Positions 27,204 through 35,868 of a DNA stretch of 64,000 nucleotides are shown one piece after another. Source of the stretch: Rhodobacterales bacterium HKCCE4037 (GTDB taxonomy: Bacteria; Pseudomonadota; Alphaproteobacteria; Rhodobacterales; Rhodobacteraceae); NCBI GenBank assembly GCA_015689645.1, contig WVSM01000009.1, positions 1 to 64,000 on the forward strand, given 5' to 3'. The notes under the pieces were generated by a model. That model saw only the letters and a program-made list of their open reading frames with translations, did no database searches and was not told where the DNA came from. A program made the position numbers and the translations under genes. The first letter of the stretch is position 1. Every line of letters starts with the position of its first letter.

Positions 27204-28039
27204 CCTGTCTCGAAGCCCTCCAGTCCTATGCCTTCCGCTCGATTGGCTTCGGGGAACGCGCCCTGCCGCAGGGCGACATCACCATCTGCGAGCAGGTCGT
27301 GCTGATCGGTTCGGGCATGTTGTGGAATATCTACCTCGGCACGCTGGCGCTGCTGTTCGGCTTCTTCTTCGCCGTGGCACTGGCCGTCGCCAAGGCCTCG
27401 CCGCGCCTGCTGATCCGCAAACCGGCGGAATGGTTCATCTTCCTGTTCCGGGGCTCGCCGCTCTTCATCCAGTTCTTCATGGCCTACGAGGCCTTTGTCC
27501 TGCTGCCCCGCATCGGCTATGAATTCGAGCTGTTCGGCGTGGCCATCGAGGCCGAGACGCGCTGGTTCGCCCGTGCCTGGCTCGGGGCGCTGATCGTGCT
27601 GTTCTGCAACACCTCCGCCTATGCGGGCGAGATCTTCTACGGCGCGCTCCGGTCGGTTCCGCGCGGCGACCTGGAGGCGGCGGATGCCTATGGCCTGTCG
27701 GGCTGGAAGAAGTTCCGCCGGATCACCTTCCCCACGACCATGCGGCTGGCGTGGCCTGCCTACACGAACGAGGCGATCTTCCTGTTCCAGTCCACCGCGC
27801 TGGTCTTCTTCAGCTCGTTTCCCGCGTTCCAGCAACGCGGCGACGCGCTGTATTACGCCTCCTACTTCGCGGAACGGACGTTCAATCCCTTCATTCCCTA
27901 CCCGATCGTGGGCGTCTATTTCATCCTGCTGGTCCTCCTGGTCATCGCGATCTTCGGGGCGATCAATCGCCGCCTGAACCGGCACCTGCCGCAGGACAAG
28001 CGACCGAGGTTGCGCATCCGTCCGAACCTGATCCGCTGA
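27200..28039 (+). CDS. Polar amino-acid ABC transporter permease 2
   Basis: 279 aa partner of the preceding permease, translation-coupled to it. Helices lie at about residues 40-65, 85-105, 130-150, 200-220 and 240-262. The EAA motif reads SVPRGDLEAADAYGLSGWKKFRRITFP. FRGSPLFIQFFMAYE is typical of HisQ/HisM-type permeases. Together with 22456-23232 and 23901-24623 it completes one importer. A gap of 145 bp with GC-rich dyads separates it from the first glutamine-synthetase-like gene. Confidence 0.93.
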   Translation: MTCLEALQSYAFRSIGFGERALPQGDITICEQVVLIGSGMLWNIYLGTLALLFGFFFAVALAVAKASPRLLIRKPAEWFIFLFRGSPLFIQFFMAYEAFVLLPRIGYEFELFGVAIEAETRWFARAWLGALIVLFCNTSAYAGEIFYGALRSVPRGDLEAADAYGLSGWKKFRRITFPTTMRLAWPAYTNEAIFLFQSTALVFFSSFPAFQQRGDALYYASYFAERTFNPFIPYPIVGVYFILLVLLVIAIFGAINRRLNRHLPQDKRPRLRIRPNLIR

Positions 28040-28184
28040 GCGGTCCCGGCACGGAACGGTGCGGCCCCGGAGGGCCGGATACCGGGCCTTGGTCGCGCCC
28101 CGGGGTAGAGGGGTGGCACGCGCTGTTCCCCCATGGTGCACGGGCCATCTTTACCGCGCATTGCAACCCCACTAGCGTCGCGCC

Positions 28185-29519
28185 ATGGACGACTTTCTCG
28201 CGCAGAACCCGCAAATCAAATCCATCCGCATGGTGGCCGCCGACCTCAACGGTCAGGCGCGCGGCAAGCGGATCGCGCGGCGCTTCTCGGACAAGGCCTT
28301 CTCCGAGGGCACGCGTTTTCCCTACTCGGTGATGAACCTCGACATCTGGGGCGAGGATATCGACGACAGCCCGCTGGTCTTCGAAGCGGGCGACCCCGAT
28401 GGCATCCTCTACCCGACCTCGCGCGGCTTCGTGCCCGTTCCGTGGCTCGACACGCCCACGGCGCTTCTGCCGATCTGGATGTTCCATGACGATGGCACGC
28501 CGTTCGAGGGCGATCCCCGCCATGCGCTTCGCACGGTCATCGACCGCTACACCGCACGCGGCCTGACGCCCGTGGTGGCGACCGAGCTGGAATTCTACAT
28601 CATCGACGACCGCGGCAAGGAGTTGCGGGTGCCGCCCTCGCCGCGGTCCGGCAAACGCCGCCAGCAGGCCGAGATCCTCGCCCTGCGCGCCTTGGATTCC
28701 TTCGACGGGTTCCTCACCGCGCTTTACGATGCCTGCGAGGCGATGGACATTCCCGCCGACACGATGATTTCCGAGGCCGGGCCGGGCCAGTTCGAGATCA
28801 ACTTCATGCACCAGCCCGACGCGATGAAGGCCGCGGACGATGCCTGGCTGTTCAAGATCCTGACCCGTGGCCTCGCGCGGTCGCACGGGTTCGCCGCCAG
28901 CTTCATGGCCAAGCCCTATCCCGACTACGCGGGCAACGGCCTGCACACCCACTTCAGCGTGCTGGACGAGACCGGCCGCAACATCTTCGACGACGGCACC
29001 GACAAAGGCTCCGACCTGCTGCGTCACGCGGTCGCCGGATGCCTCGCGGCGATGCCCGGCTCGATGCTGGTGTTCGGGCCGCATGCCTCCAGCTACGACC
29101 GTTACGTGCCCGACGCCCACGCCCCCACCAAGGCGGCCTGGGCCTACGAGAACCGGACGACCGCGCTGCGCATCCCCTCCGGCCCCGGCGCCGCGCGGCG
29201 GATCGAGCATCGCGTGGCGGGGGGCGACGTGAACCCCTACCTGTTCCTCGCCGCCGTCCTGGGCGCCGCGCTCGACGGGATCGAACGCGGGGAAGAGCCG
29301 CCCGCTCCGGTCATCGGCAGCGCCTATGCGCAGGACCTGCCGCTTCTGCCGACGACGTGGGAGACCGCGATCGAGGCCTTCGACAAAAGCCCCGAGATCG
29401 CCCGCATCTTCACCGAGGAATTGCGGACCAATTTCCTCGCCACCAAGCGGCAGGAGGTCCATTACATGGCCGAGCTGTCGCCGGAAGAGCAGCAGGAATT
29501 GTATCTCGACACGGTGTAG
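28185..29519 (+). CDS. Glutamine synthetase family protein (PuuA-like gamma-glutamyl ligase) 1
   Basis: 444 aa. The GS-fold catalytic domain carries TELEFYIID, ISEAGPGQFEINF (Glu/metal ligands), GLHTHFSVLDE, YENRTTALRIPSGP and the GGDVNPYLFLAA loop. The N-terminal DFLAQNPQIKSIRMVAADLNGQARGKRI is of the GlnA3/PuuA type and not the housekeeping GlnA type. It would join glutamate to an amine, as in the putrescine (Puu) route, consistent with the amidotransferase and PuuB-like oxidase downstream. The amine is not determined. A second related ligase is at 30369. Confidence 0.9.
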   Translation: MDDFLAQNPQIKSIRMVAADLNGQARGKRIARRFSDKAFSEGTRFPYSVMNLDIWGEDIDDSPLVFEAGDPDGILYPTSRGFVPVPWLDTPTALLPIWMFHDDGTPFEGDPRHALRTVIDRYTARGLTPVVATELEFYIIDDRGKELRVPPSPRSGKRRQQAEILALRALDSFDGFLTALYDACEAMDIPADTMISEAGPGQFEINFMHQPDAMKAADDAWLFKILTRGLARSHGFAASFMAKPYPDYAGNGLHTHFSVLDETGRNIFDDGTDKGSDLLRHAVAGCLAAMPGSMLVFGPHASSYDRYVPDAHAPTKAAWAYENRTTALRIPSGPGAARRIEHRVAGGDVNPYLFLAAVLGAALDGIERGEEPPAPVIGSAYAQDLPLLPTTWETAIEAFDKSPEIARIFTEELRTNFLATKRQEVHYMAELSPEEQQELYLDTV

Positions 29520-29530
29520 CCCGGGCGGGC

Positions 29531-29622
29531 GCGACTTTTCGAAAAGTCGCACTCCGTGCCTTTCGAAAGGCAAGGGGACGCGCTTTACAAAGCGCGCACG
29601 CCCTTGCCGCGCCGCGCGGCGC
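29531..29622. repeat. Array of four consecutive palindromes
   Basis: Perfect palindromes at 29531-29550 (20 bp, centre TTCGAA) and 29557-29572 (16 bp, centre TTCGAA); an 8-bp-arm hairpin at 29579-29596 with outer arms extending to CAAGGG/CCCTTG (29571-29606); and a G/C-only palindrome at 29609-29622. It has the same build as the array at 11501-11614, including one G/C-only member. It fills the gap between the first ligase and the amidotransferase. Confidence 0.88.
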
Positions 29623-29661
29623 CCCATAGGTTCACCGCAGCCATAACCACATGAGCCAACC

Positions 29662-30372
29662 ATGCACCTCGGCATCCTGCAATGCGGCCACGTCCCCGAC
29701 GAGGTCGCCGCCAAAGACGGCCCCTACGAGACCCTGTTCGCCAGGCTCTTCGCCCATCGCGGCTTTACCCAGACGCTCTGGTCCGTCGTCGACATGGACT
29801 TCCCCGACGGTCCGGACGATGCCGACGCGTGGCTGGTGACCGGCTCGAAGCATGGCGCCTACGAAGATCATCCGTTCATCCCGCCGCTGGAGGACCTGAT
29901 CCGCCGGATCCGCGACAGCGGCAAGCCGATGGTCGGGTCGTGCTTCGGGCACCAGATCATCGCGCAGGCGCTTGGCGGCAGGGTCGAGAAGTTCGGCGGC
30001 GGCTGGTCGGCGGGTCGCACCGATTATCGCCTTGGCGACGGCACGCTGACGCTCAACGCCTGGCACCAGGACCAGGTGACGAAGCTGCCCGAGGGCGCGA
30101 CAATCCATGCCTCCTCGGATTTCTGCGCCAATGCGATCATTGCGGTGGGTCCGCGCATCCTGACCGTGCAGCCGCATCCCGAATTCACCGACAGCGTGAT
30201 CGAAACCCTGATCGAGACGCGCGGCAAGGCACTCCCGCCCGAGATCACCGGCGCGGCGCGCGCCGGTCTCGGCGGGCCGAACGACAACCGGTTCATCGCC
30301 GACTGGCTCGCCGATGTGCTGGAAGGGGCCGACGCGACCGCACCGCGCGTTCCCGCGGAGGCCGCATCATGA
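29662..30372 (+). CDS. Class I glutamine amidotransferase / gamma-glutamyl hydrolase-like
   Basis: 236 aa. The triad is visible: nucleophile C94 in VGSCFGHQIIA, H172 and E174 in VQPHPEFTD. The N-terminal MHLGILQCGHVPDEV is typical of stand-alone GMP-synthase-like amidotransferases. Between two gamma-glutamyl ligase genes, a hydrolase of gamma-glutamylated intermediates (PuuD-like role) is the most natural guess, although the sequence is of the GATase1 stand-alone type and not a clear peptidase C26. The stop overlaps the next start (ATGA). Confidence 0.87.
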   Translation: MHLGILQCGHVPDEVAAKDGPYETLFARLFAHRGFTQTLWSVVDMDFPDGPDDADAWLVTGSKHGAYEDHPFIPPLEDLIRRIRDSGKPMVGSCFGHQIIAQALGGRVEKFGGGWSAGRTDYRLGDGTLTLNAWHQDQVTKLPEGATIHASSDFCANAIIAVGPRILTVQPHPEFTDSVIETLIETRGKALPPEITGAARAGLGGPNDNRFIADWLADVLEGADATAPRVPAEAAS

Positions 30373-31715
30373 TGGAGAACCTGCCAGACGTCGCGCAGGC
30401 CTATCTCGAAGGCCGGGTGCTGGACGAGGTCGAATGCATCGTCGCGGACCTCGCCGGCGTGGCGCGGGGCAAGGCCATGCCCGGCGCGAAATTCGCCCGC
30501 CAGACCCATTTCTACCTGCCCAACTCGATCTTCTTCCAGACCATCACCGGCGATTGGGCCGACAAGGTCGCCGACGGCTTCACAGAGCCGGACATGATCC
30601 TGACCCCCGATTGGGAGACGGCGATCCCCGCGCCATGGACCGCCGACTGGACCCTTCAGGTGATCCACAACATCGACGACCAGCAGGGCAACCCGGTGCC
30701 CTTCGCGCCGCGCAACGTGCTGAAGCGGGTCTGTGACCTCTATGCCGCGCGGGGCTGGCAGCCGATCGTCGCGCCCGAGATGGAATTCTACCTCGTCGCG
30801 CCGAACACCGATCCGGCCCGCGAGATCGAGCCGCCGATGGGCCGGTCGGGCCGCCGTGCCGCCGCCCGCCAGGCCTATTCGATGAGCGCGGTGGACGAAT
30901 ACGGCAAGGTCATCGACGATATCTATGATTACGCCGACACGATGGGGCTGGAGATCGACGGCATCCTGCAGGAAGGCGGCGCGGGGCAGCTGGAGCTGAA
31001 CCTGCGCCACGGCGATCCGGTGCGGCTGGCCGACGAGATGTTCTTCTTCAAGCGCATGATCCGCGAGGCCGCCCTGCGCCACGATTGCTACGCGACCTTC
31101 ATGGCCAAGCCGATCGAGGGCGAGCCGGGAAGCGCCATGCACATCCACCACTCCGTCGCCGAGATCGAAACCGGCCAGAACATCTTCTCCACCGAAGATG
31201 GCTCGGAATCGCCCGCCTTCATGCATTTCATCGGCGGCATGCAGAAGAACCTGCCCGCCGTGATCGCGCTGCTGGCCCCTTACGTGAATTCCTACCGCCG
31301 CTACGTCCCGGACTTCGCGGCGCCGATCAACCTCGAATGGGGGCGCGACAACCGCACCACCGGCATCCGCGTGCCGGTCAGCCCGCCAGAAGCGCGCCGG
31401 GTCGAGAACCGCCTGCCGGGGATGGATTGCAACCCGTATCTGGGGATCGCGGCGAGCCTTGCGTGCGGCTACCTCGGCCTGATGGAAGAGACCGCGCCGT
31501 CCGACGAATTCACCGGCGACGCCTATTCCAGCGAATCCGGCGTGCCGCGCGGCCTTGGCGATGCGCTGGGTCTGCTGGAGGCGAACAGTGGCATCCAGCA
31601 GGTTCTGGGCGAGGATTTCTGCCACGTCTATTCGGCGGTCAAGGAATTGGAATACAACGAATTCCTGCAAGTCATCTCCCCGTGGGAGCGGGAACACCTG
31701 CTTTTGAACGTGTAA
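30369..31715 (+). CDS. Glutamine synthetase family protein (PuuA-like gamma-glutamyl ligase) 2
   Basis: 448 aa from the ATG at 30369, overlapping the amidotransferase stop. GS motifs: PEMEFYLVA, LQEGGAGQLELNL, SAMHIHHSV, GRDNRTTGIRVPVSP and GMDCNPYLGIAAS. It is related to the ligase at 28185 but clearly diverged, so it is an old duplication or two substrate specificities. The C-terminus ends EREHLLLNV, and the TAA overlaps the start of the next gene. It is part of the putative amine gamma-glutamylation operon. Confidence 0.9.
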   Translation: MMENLPDVAQAYLEGRVLDEVECIVADLAGVARGKAMPGAKFARQTHFYLPNSIFFQTITGDWADKVADGFTEPDMILTPDWETAIPAPWTADWTLQVIHNIDDQQGNPVPFAPRNVLKRVCDLYAARGWQPIVAPEMEFYLVAPNTDPAREIEPPMGRSGRRAAARQAYSMSAVDEYGKVIDDIYDYADTMGLEIDGILQEGGAGQLELNLRHGDPVRLADEMFFFKRMIREAALRHDCYATFMAKPIEGEPGSAMHIHHSVAEIETGQNIFSTEDGSESPAFMHFIGGMQKNLPAVIALLAPYVNSYRRYVPDFAAPINLEWGRDNRTTGIRVPVSPPEARRVENRLPGMDCNPYLGIAASLACGYLGLMEETAPSDEFTGDAYSSESGVPRGLGDALGLLEANSGIQQVLGEDFCHVYSAVKELEYNEFLQVISPWEREHLLLNV

Positions 31716-32887
31716 TGCCGGGTTGGCTGAAGGTCGTCCTCGTCGGACTTGCCGCCACCGGCATGGCACTGGCCGTGATGGTGGCCTTTTTTGTCAATGC
31801 GATAGGCGGAATGTTCGACGCCTTCACCGGTGGCCTCGTATCCGCAGGGGTCGAGCAAGGTGACGGCGCGGACGAGGTGCGGTTCCTTCAGACCCCCGGG
31901 TTCGACCCGGAGGCCCAAGGGGCCGCAATCGTGCTGCACCCCGCTTTCACCGGCCTGTCCGATCCGGTGGCCGTCACCGACCCGGCCCTGATCGCCGCTG
32001 CCCGCGACAGCGCCTATTTCACAGACAATCGGCGCGCGGAGGGGCGCATGGTTCTCATGTCGATCCTGTTCCTCAGCCCGCCCGGAAACGGCACCCGCGC
32101 CACCATGGCGAGCCTGTTCAACGAGGGGCGCGAGGTCGCCACGCTGACCTGCTACGTCGGCCAATGCCCCCGGCAAGGACCGCCCACGGCCCCCTATGAC
32201 CTCGGCGGTCTGGCCGAGGCCGCCCGCCCCGTCTCGCTCGAAACCGAGACCATCACCGGGATTCCCGAAGCCCGCACGTTCGAGGCCGGCCTTATGGACG
32301 ATGCGGATGTCCTGCTGCTGAACGGCACCGACGCCTTGCCGCCCGCCGCCGCCTCGTTCGACGGCTACATCTCGCTACGCCTGCCGTCGACCTTCGGGCC
32401 GTGGGATGAGATGACGACCTACCAGGGCGAGGCCGAACAAGCGGCCTTCGAGGCGGCTCTGGCGCAGGTGCAGGCTGACAGCGGCATCCCGTTCGAGGTT
32501 ACCCGCAGCGACGCAAGTCTGTCGTGGACGCAATACGTGATTCATGAGCGTGGGTCTGATCGTGGCGTGACCGACGCGAACGGCTACCAAATTACGGATG
32601 GCTGGCTGCCTCATATCGTTCCGCAGGCGCGCCTCTGGGTCGCCGCCGACGAGGCCGAGGCCCTTCGCGAGGCGCTGCTGGCGACGGACTGGCCCGCGCC
32701 AAACGACCCACCCGCGGACGGCCTGCTGGATGCGCGCCTGCCGCAGGTGCTGGCCACCCATGACCTGCCCGGCGCGCCAGAGGACTATGTCCACCGCACG
32801 ACGGTCTACGACATGGTCGATGGCGTCACGGTCAGCCCGTTCCGCGAACCCGAGGTCTATTTCTCCTATTACAGGATCGCGGAATGA
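31715..32887 (+). CDS. Membrane-anchored hypothetical protein in the amine operon
   Basis: 390 aa. The N-terminal helix (about residues 4-30, LKVVLVGLAATGMALAVMVAFF) probably anchors a large periplasmic domain. That domain is acidic, with a Cys pair in LTCYVGQCPRQG, a beta-rich middle, and a C-terminal segment REPEVYFSYYRIAE. No known domain is recognised. The start overlaps the TAA of the ligase gene and the end overlaps the next gene by 4 nt, so it is firmly in the operon. A role in periplasmic handling of the substrate is speculative. Confidence 0.65.
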   Translation: MPGWLKVVLVGLAATGMALAVMVAFFVNAIGGMFDAFTGGLVSAGVEQGDGADEVRFLQTPGFDPEAQGAAIVLHPAFTGLSDPVAVTDPALIAAARDSAYFTDNRRAEGRMVLMSILFLSPPGNGTRATMASLFNEGREVATLTCYVGQCPRQGPPTAPYDLGGLAEAARPVSLETETITGIPEARTFEAGLMDDADVLLLNGTDALPPAAASFDGYISLRLPSTFGPWDEMTTYQGEAEQAAFEAALAQVQADSGIPFEVTRSDASLSWTQYVIHERGSDRGVTDANGYQITDGWLPHIVPQARLWVAADEAEALREALLATDWPAPNDPPADGLLDARLPQVLATHDLPGAPEDYVHRTTVYDMVDGVTVSPFREPEVYFSYYRIAE

Positions 32888-33189
32888 GCGCCCCCGGCAC
32901 CCGGCAATGGTGGATCGAGACGAGCCTGATCGCGGCGGGCGGGTTCGCGCTGGCGTTCTGGCTCTGGGATGGCGTGCCGGACTCCTTCACCGCCGTGTCG
33001 AGCGACCAGACACGCGAGACGCCCGCGCCGGAGCGCGCAGCACCCCGCGACCTGGGGGACTTGATGGCGGCGGGCTGCCTCACCCACGAGGATTTGCGTG
33101 CGCTTGTCGAAGGCCGCCCGTTGCAGGTGACCTGCCCCGACGATATCCGCACACAACCCCAGCCCCCGGACCCGAGGCCATTTCCATGA
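32884..33189 (+). CDS. Small single-span hypothetical protein
   Basis: 101 aa, ATG at 32884 overlapping the previous stop. Residues about 10-28 (IETSLIAAGGFALAFWLWD) form one membrane segment. The rest is a soluble, Pro-rich tail with two Cys (AAGCLTHEDL and QVTCPDDI). It overlaps the oxidase gene by 4 nt. The GCLTHED segment faintly resembles the GCVLHED motif of the nuo-operon module proteins, but the Cys spacing differs. Function unknown. Confidence 0.55.
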   Translation: MSAPGTRQWWIETSLIAAGGFALAFWLWDGVPDSFTAVSSDQTRETPAPERAAPRDLGDLMAAGCLTHEDLRALVEGRPLQVTCPDDIRTQPQPPDPRPFP

Positions 33190-34481
33190 ACCCGCTCTAT
33201 CGCAACGACAAACCGGGGCAGCACGCGCCGTCGTCCTATGCGGCGGGGCTGACGCCGGTGGACCGCGCGCCGCTGACCGGCAAGATCAAGGTGGACGTGG
33301 CCGTGATCGGCGCGGGCTTCACCGGGCTCTGGGCTGCGAAAACGCTGGCGGCGGCGGGCCGCGAGGTGGTGGTGCTGGACGCCCATCGCATCGGCTTCGG
33401 CGCATCGGGGCGCAACGGCGGACAGGTGCATTCGGGTTTCAACAAGGGGCAGCAGGCGCTGGAGGCGAGCCTTGGCGAGACCCGCGCCCGCGCGCTCTGG
33501 GACCTGTCCGAGGCCGCCAAGGCGCAGCTGCGCGACTTCTGCGCCGAGCATCCCGAAACCGCCTACAAGCCCGGCATCGCCCATGGCGAATACGACAAGC
33601 TGCACCTCGCCGAAGCGCGACTCGACGCCGATCACATGGCCCGCCATTATGGGTTGGAGATCGAGGTTCTGGATCGCGCCGACTTCGCCGAAATCGTCCG
33701 CTCGCCGCTCTACCAGGGCGGCACGATCGACCCCTCCGGCGGGCATCTGCAACCGCTGAAATACGCGCTGGCCCTTGGCCGCGCGGCTGAGGCGGCGGGG
33801 GCCGTCATCTATGAGCGCACCGACGTCGAAAGCGTCATCGAGGGCGCGCGCGTCACCCTCCGCACCCCGCGCGGACAGGTGCAGGCGGGGCATGTGATCG
33901 TGGCGGGGAACGGCTACCTGCCCAACATCCTGCCGTCGGTGAACCGCAAGGTCATGCCGATCAATTCCTTCATCGCCGCGACGGAGCCGCTGCCCGACCG
34001 CTGGCACGAGGTTCTGGCCCGCGACATCGCCGTGGCCGACAGCAAGTTCGTGGTAAATTACTACCGCTTCGATCCCGACAAACGCTTCCTTTTCGGCGGG
34101 CGGGAGAGCTACTCCATCGGCTTCCCCTCCGACATCCAGACCGCGCTGATCGCGCGGATGGAGAGCCTGTTCCCGCAGCTCAAAGGCGTGCAGGTCGACC
34201 ATGTCTGGGGCGGCTCGCTCGGGATCACGCCGACCCGCCTGCCCCATGTCGCGCGCGTGTCGCCCAACATCCTGTCGGGTGCGGGCTTCTCCGGCCAGGG
34301 CGTGGCGCTGTCGGGCATGGCGGGCCGCGTGATGGCCGAGGCTGTCCTGGGCCAACAGGACGCGCTCGCGACCTTCGAGGCGCTGAACGTGCCCGCCTTC
34401 CCCGGCGGCACGGCGCTGCGCGCGCCGATCCTGACCCTTGCGATGACGTGGTTCGCGTTGCGCGACCGCATCGGATTCTAG
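33186..34481 (+). CDS. FAD-dependent amine oxidase, PuuB-like (DAO family)
   Basis: 431 aa. The N-terminal Rossmann FAD motif is VAVIGAGFTGLWAAKTL, followed by VVVLDAHRIGFGASGRNGGQVHSG, characteristic of gamma-glutamylputrescine oxidase-like proteins. The C-terminal GAGFSGQGVALSGMAGRVMAEAVLG contacts FAD. It would oxidise the gamma-glutamylated amine made by the upstream ligases, releasing an aldehyde, ammonia and hydrogen peroxide. No PuuC-type aldehyde dehydrogenase is in the window. A terminator follows 28 bp downstream. Confidence 0.88.
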   Translation: MNPLYRNDKPGQHAPSSYAAGLTPVDRAPLTGKIKVDVAVIGAGFTGLWAAKTLAAAGREVVVLDAHRIGFGASGRNGGQVHSGFNKGQQALEASLGETRARALWDLSEAAKAQLRDFCAEHPETAYKPGIAHGEYDKLHLAEARLDADHMARHYGLEIEVLDRADFAEIVRSPLYQGGTIDPSGGHLQPLKYALALGRAAEAAGAVIYERTDVESVIEGARVTLRTPRGQVQAGHVIVAGNGYLPNILPSVNRKVMPINSFIAATEPLPDRWHEVLARDIAVADSKFVVNYYRFDPDKRFLFGGRESYSIGFPSDIQTALIARMESLFPQLKGVQVDHVWGGSLGITPTRLPHVARVSPNILSGAGFSGQGVALSGMAGRVMAEAVLGQQDALATFEALNVPAFPGGTALRAPILTLAMTWFALRDRIGF

Positions 34482-34508
34482 CGAAATCGCGCTGAGTGAC
34501 GCCACGTC

Positions 34509-34526
34509 GCGCCAAAGGCGCTTTTT
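34509..34526 (+). terminator. Rho-independent terminator of the amine operon
   Basis: Short GC stem GCGCC-AAA-GGCGC followed by TTTTT, 28 bp past the oxidase stop. It separates the operon from the DegT-type aminotransferase. Confidence 0.7.
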
Positions 34527-34585
34527 CTGATGCGCGCGCCATAGTATAAGGATTTCGAAAACACACATTTCAAAAAGGTGAATGT

Positions 34586-35809
34586 ATGTCCCTCGATCAT
34601 GTGCCTGCGCCGAACGTCTATGACGCCGAGCCGATCCCCGCCGCGGCCCGCGCCGAAATCGATCGCCTGCTGCTGTCGGGGGACCTGTTCCGCTACACCG
34701 CGCCGGCCGACGCGCCGGTGGCCCTTCTGGAACGGGAATTCGCCGACCTGATGGGCACGAAATACGCGCTGGCCGTGTCGTCGTGCTCCGCCGCGCTGTT
34801 CCTGTCGCTGGAGGCGCTTGGCCTGCCGAAAGGCGCCAAGGTCCTGATCCCCGCCTTCACCTTCGCCGCCGTGCCCTCGTCCATCGTACATGCGGGCATG
34901 CAGCCGGTTTTGTGCGAGGTGGGCGAGAACTACCGCATCGACATCGACGATTTCCTCGTCAAGCTGCCCGGCGTCGATGCCGTCATGATCAGCCACATGC
35001 GCGGCCATACCTCGGACATGGACGCGATCATGAAGGCCTGCGACGCCGTCGGCGTCCCGGTGATCGAGGACGCGGCCCATTCGCTCGGCACCATCTGGAA
35101 TGGCCGCAAGATCGGCACGATCGGCAAGGTCGGCTGTTTCAGCTTCCAGAGCTACAAGCTGGTGAATGCCGGCGAAGGCGGCATCCTGATCACCGACGAC
35201 GCCGATGTCGTGGCCCGCGCCGTCATCATGTCGGGCGCATACGAGCACAATTGGAAGAAACACAAGGGCCCGAACGGTCAGAACGACCCGGAACTGGCCG
35301 AGGCCTTCGCCCGCTGGCAGAACAAGCTGCCGCTTTACAACCTGCGAATGCAGAACCTCAGCGCCGCCGTGATCCGCCCGCAACTGCCCGAAGTGGCGCG
35401 CCGCGTGCGCGATGGCCGGTCGAACCACGATTACGTGGCGGAGCTGCTGAACGGCTCGGCCTGGCTGAACGTCCCCGACGCGCTGGACCCGGAAGACCGC
35501 GCGCCGGATTCGATCCAGTTCAACCTCGTGGGCTTCGAGACCGACGCGCAGGCCCGTGCTTTCGCCGATGCAGCCGCCGCGCGCGGCGTGAAGGTGCAGG
35601 TCTTCGGCCTGTCCGAGGACAACGCCCGCGCCTTCTGGAACTGGCAGTTCATCCCGGGCCGCTTGCCCGATCTGCCCCGGACCCGCGCGATGCTGATGCG
35701 CGCCTGCGACGTGCGCCTGCCCGCGCGGCTGCAAAAGCAGGACCTCGATTTCATCGCCAGCGCCCTGATCGACGCGGCGGAAGAGATCAAGGGCGCCCGC
35801 GCCGCCTGA
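34586..35809 (+). CDS. DegT/DnrJ/EryC1 family aminotransferase
   Basis: 407 aa PLP enzyme. PLP residues: the aldimine K191 in SFQSYKLVNAGEGGIL, D162 in VIEDAAHSLGT, and the phosphate-binding turn SCSAALFLSLEAL. FTFAAVPSSI is typical. The family usually aminates keto-sugars, but here it stands next to amine-catabolism genes, so a non-sugar substrate is possible. It has its own upstream region, lower in GC than its neighbours (AAAACACACATTTCAAAAAGG before the ATG at 34586), and follows a terminator, so it is likely a separate transcript. Confidence 0.87.
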   Translation: MSLDHVPAPNVYDAEPIPAAARAEIDRLLLSGDLFRYTAPADAPVALLEREFADLMGTKYALAVSSCSAALFLSLEALGLPKGAKVLIPAFTFAAVPSSIVHAGMQPVLCEVGENYRIDIDDFLVKLPGVDAVMISHMRGHTSDMDAIMKACDAVGVPVIEDAAHSLGTIWNGRKIGTIGKVGCFSFQSYKLVNAGEGGILITDDADVVARAVIMSGAYEHNWKKHKGPNGQNDPELAEAFARWQNKLPLYNLRMQNLSAAVIRPQLPEVARRVRDGRSNHDYVAELLNGSAWLNVPDALDPEDRAPDSIQFNLVGFETDAQARAFADAAAARGVKVQVFGLSEDNARAFWNWQFIPGRLPDLPRTRAMLMRACDVRLPARLQKQDLDFIASALIDAAEEIKGARAA

Positions 35810-35823
35810 GGGCCTGACAGCAA

Positions 35824-35846
35824 AACGGGGGCGCAAGGCCCCCGTT
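35824..35846 (-). terminator. Rho-independent terminator (minus strand)
   Basis: 9-bp perfect stem AACGGGGGC / GCCCCCGTT with a 5-nt loop. On the minus strand it is followed by TTTTG. It ends the PRC-barrel gene transcript and may also serve the convergent aminotransferase gene. Confidence 0.75.
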
Positions 35847-35868
35847 GAACTCCGTCAAATCGGACTGA

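Noticed and set aside
32884-33189. The GCLTHED segment as a fifth copy of the nuo-operon Cys-pair module
   Set aside because: Its second Cys is only about 20 residues away, versus 48-50 in the module, and the rest does not align.
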